Program-made: the position numbers and the translations under genes
Source: Pseudomonas turukhanskensis
GTDB lineage: Bacteria > Pseudomonadota > Gammaproteobacteria > Pseudomonadales > Pseudomonadaceae
DNA length: 64,000 nt
Assembly: GCF_027922365.1 (NCBI RefSeq)
Contig: NZ_BSFN01000011.1
Location: 98,725-162,724, forward strand
Reading direction: 5' to 3'
Shown: piece by piece, positions 62,360 through 64,000 of the stretch
How the letters are laid out: every line of letters starts with the position of its first letter
How positions within the stretch are numbered: position 1 is the first letter of the stretch
Notes under the pieces: generated by a model
The model's database searches: none
What the model was told of the DNA's origin: nothing
The model's input: the letters and a program-made list of their open reading frames with translations, nothing else

Positions 62360-63892
62360 ATGTCGCACCCACTGCTTCTTCAGCCAGGCCTGCTTACCCT
62401 CGACCAACTGCGCGCGATATATCAGCAGCAGTGCCCCGTGGAACTCGACCCGGCGGCCAAGGCAGTGGTCGACACCAGTAACCGCACGGTGCTGGAAATC
62501 ATCGATAACAAGCGCACGGTGTATGGCATCAACACCGGGTTCGGCCTGTTGGCGCGCACCTCGATCCCGACCGAGTCGCTGGCCAAGCTGCAACGCAACC
62601 TGCTGCTTTCGCATTGCACAGGTACCGGACCGCTGCTGGATGACGCCAGCGTCGGGCTGATCATGGCACTCAAGGTCGGCTCGCTGGCCCGAGGCTTTTC
62701 CGGCATTCGCTGGGAGGTGATTCAAGCCCTGACGGCGCTGTACAACGCCAAGGTGTACCCCTGCATTCCCTCGCAAGGCTCGGTGGGCGCCTCGGGTGAC
62801 CTGGCGCCGCTGGCGCATATGTCGGCGGTGCTGATCGGCGTCGGCCGTGTGCGCCATCAAGGCCGTGAAATGGATGCCGTGGAAGGCCTGGCCATTGCCG
62901 GGCTGAAACCAATGGTGCTGGGGCCGAAGGAAGGGCTGGCGCTGATCAACGGCACCCAGGTGTCCACCGCCCTGGCGCTGCGTGGCCTGTTCGCCACCGA
63001 GAAACTGTTTAGCGCCGCCGTCGTGGCCGGCAGCCTGAGCGTCGAAGCCTTGAAAGGCTCGGCCGTGCCGTTCGACCCACGCATTCAGGCCGTACGCGGT
63101 CAAGCTGGGCAGATCGATGTGGCCGCCTTCTACCGCGAGCTGTTGGGCAGCACCAGCGAGATTCGCGAATCCCACGCCGACTGCACCCGCGTGCAAGACC
63201 CCTACTCCCTGCGCTGCCAGCCACAGGTGATGGGCGCCTGCCTGGACCATATGCGCTTTGCTGCGCAGATATTCCTGCGCGAAGCCAACGCCGTTTCCGA
63301 CAACCCGTTGGTATTTAGCGCCGATGGCGACGTGCTGTCGGGCGGCAACTTCCACGCCGAACCGGTGGCCATGGCCTCCGACGTGCTGGCCCTGGCGATT
63401 GCGGAAATCGGTGCGCTGTCGGAGCGACGTATCGCCCAGCTCGTAGACCCGGCGATGTCCGGCCTACCGGCTTTCCTGGTGAAAGAAGGCGGCCTCAATT
63501 CCGGCTTTATGATTGCCCAGGTCACGGCGGCCGCCCTGGCCTCGGAAAACAAAACCCTGGGTCACCCGGCGTCCATCGACAGCCTGCCGACTTCGGCCAA
63601 CCAGGAGGACCACGTGTCCATGGCCACCTTCGCCGCCCGCCGCCTGCTGGATATGGCCGGCAACAGCAGCGCGGTAGTGGCTATCGAATTGCTGGGCGCA
63701 GCCCAGGGCGTGGAGCTGCATGCGCCGCTGAAAACCTCGCCGCTGCTGGTGGAAGTGATTGAATTGGTGCGCAGCGAAGTGGCGCATTACGACGAAGACC
63801 GCTACTTCGCCCCGGATATCGCGGCGGCGCGGGCGTGGGTTGAAGGTGGGGCGTTTGGGCGTTGGTTGGCGTTCGAGCGGCTCTACGCCTGA
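62360..63892 (+). CDS. hutH: Histidine ammonia-lyase
   Basis: First step of histidine degradation, forming urocanate and ammonia. The 510-residue protein contains the MIO cofactor triad Ala144-Ser145-Gly146 in GSVGASGDLAPLAHM, the helix 'TVYGINTGFGLLARTSIP' with the catalytic Tyr55, 'ALINGTQVSTALALRGLF', and 'DCTRVQDPYSLRCQPQVMGA'. The length is normal. A HutC-like operator precedes it, so it starts a transcription unit. The usual following genes (hutI, hutG) are not next: an IS110-type transposase end begins 30 bases after the stop. Pseudomonas often has two hutH copies; which this is cannot be told. Confidence 0.95.
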   Translation: MSHPLLLQPGLLTLDQLRAIYQQQCPVELDPAAKAVVDTSNRTVLEIIDNKRTVYGINTGFGLLARTSIPTESLAKLQRNLLLSHCTGTGPLLDDASVGLIMALKVGSLARGFSGIRWEVIQALTALYNAKVYPCIPSQGSVGASGDLAPLAHMSAVLIGVGRVRHQGREMDAVEGLAIAGLKPMVLGPKEGLALINGTQVSTALALRGLFATEKLFSAAVVAGSLSVEALKGSAVPFDPRIQAVRGQAGQIDVAAFYRELLGSTSEIRESHADCTRVQDPYSLRCQPQVMGACLDHMRFAAQIFLREANAVSDNPLVFSADGDVLSGGNFHAEPVAMASDVLALAIAEIGALSERRIAQLVDPAMSGLPAFLVKEGGLNSGFMIAQVTAAALASENKTLGHPASIDSLPTSANQEDHVSMATFAARRLLDMAGNSSAVVAIELLGAAQGVELHAPLKTSPLLVEVIELVRSEVAHYDEDRYFAPDIAAARAWVEGGAFGRWLAFERLYA

Positions 63893-63922
63893 CCCGTCGC
63901 CTTGTAGATACCGTCTTGCCCA

Positions 63923-64000
63923 TCAGTGGGCAAGCGCCTTTTGCACATCGAAGGGTTGTCCCGATTTGAGTACACCATAGGCGATGTGCAGCAGCTTGCG
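63923..64000 (-). CDS. IS110-family transposase, C-terminal fragment (cut by window edge)
   Basis: The last 78 bases read on the minus strand as RKLLHIAYGVLKSGQPFD then VQKALAH and a TGA stop at 63923-63925. 'YGVLKSGQPFD' is the typical C-terminal end of IS110/IS116 transposases (DEDD type). The downstream CTTGCCCATCAGTGGGCAAG (63915-63934) is a short hairpin around the stop that may be near the element's end. The rest of the element lies beyond the window, so completeness is unknown. Confidence 0.7.
   Translation of the reverse strand, partial: RKLLHIAYGVLKSGQPFDVQKALAH

Overview
The window is a stretch of a high-GC gammaproteobacterial chromosome, almost certainly Pseudomonas outside P. 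aeruginosa. The evidence is gene content and order: the Pseudomonas LPS-core kinase set (waaP, wapP, wapQ), glnE-aceE-aceF-dipA-msrA, then acyl-CoA dehydrogenase-nhaP2-mscK-selO-TSUP exporter, plus Pseudomonas REP repeats (GTAGGAGCGAGCTTGCTCGC type). All identifications come from reading the sequence and remembered family knowledge; no database search was run.

1-23.6 kb: LPS core and outer envelope. msbA (partial) lies divergent to a small kinase-fold gene. A leftward operon follows: wapO (carbamoyltransferase)-wapH-two GT-B/capsule-type glycosyltransferases, then a DUF115/GT42-like gene. It is separated from the rest of the core cluster by an insert holding an orphan lower-GC gene, gcd (quinoprotein glucose dehydrogenase) and a divergent TonB-dependent receptor closely resembling E. 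coli YncD/PqqU. The second leftward operon waaF-waaC-waaG-waaP-wapP-wapQ-tandem kinase is tightly overlapping. It is preceded by glnE, with no ilvE between.

23.6-38 kb: aceE-aceF behind paired palindromic operators. Then an exported protein, dipA (EAL phosphodiesterase with a dead GGDEF), msrA, an orphan TRAP binding protein, an HD-GYP phosphodiesterase, rlmJ and an acyl-CoA dehydrogenase.

38-51.2 kb: nhaP2, mscK, selO, a racemase, a TSUP exporter, trxC and a hotdog thioesterase. A 650-base repeat-rich gap follows, then a divergent thiolase / ketoacyl reductase pair.

51.4-64 kb: a chemoreceptor, a four-gene Mla-like lipid transport operon (permease with fused STAS domain, ATPase, MCE protein, lipoprotein), a small membrane protein, an M14 cytosolic carboxypeptidase and an unlisted 58-residue secreted peptide gene. 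Then come a MATE-GGDEF-DUF2214 operon, hutH behind a HutC-like operator, and the end of an IS110-type transposase at the right edge.

Palindromic repeats of at least four families sit in most intergenic gaps. No tRNA, rRNA or CRISPR array was seen.
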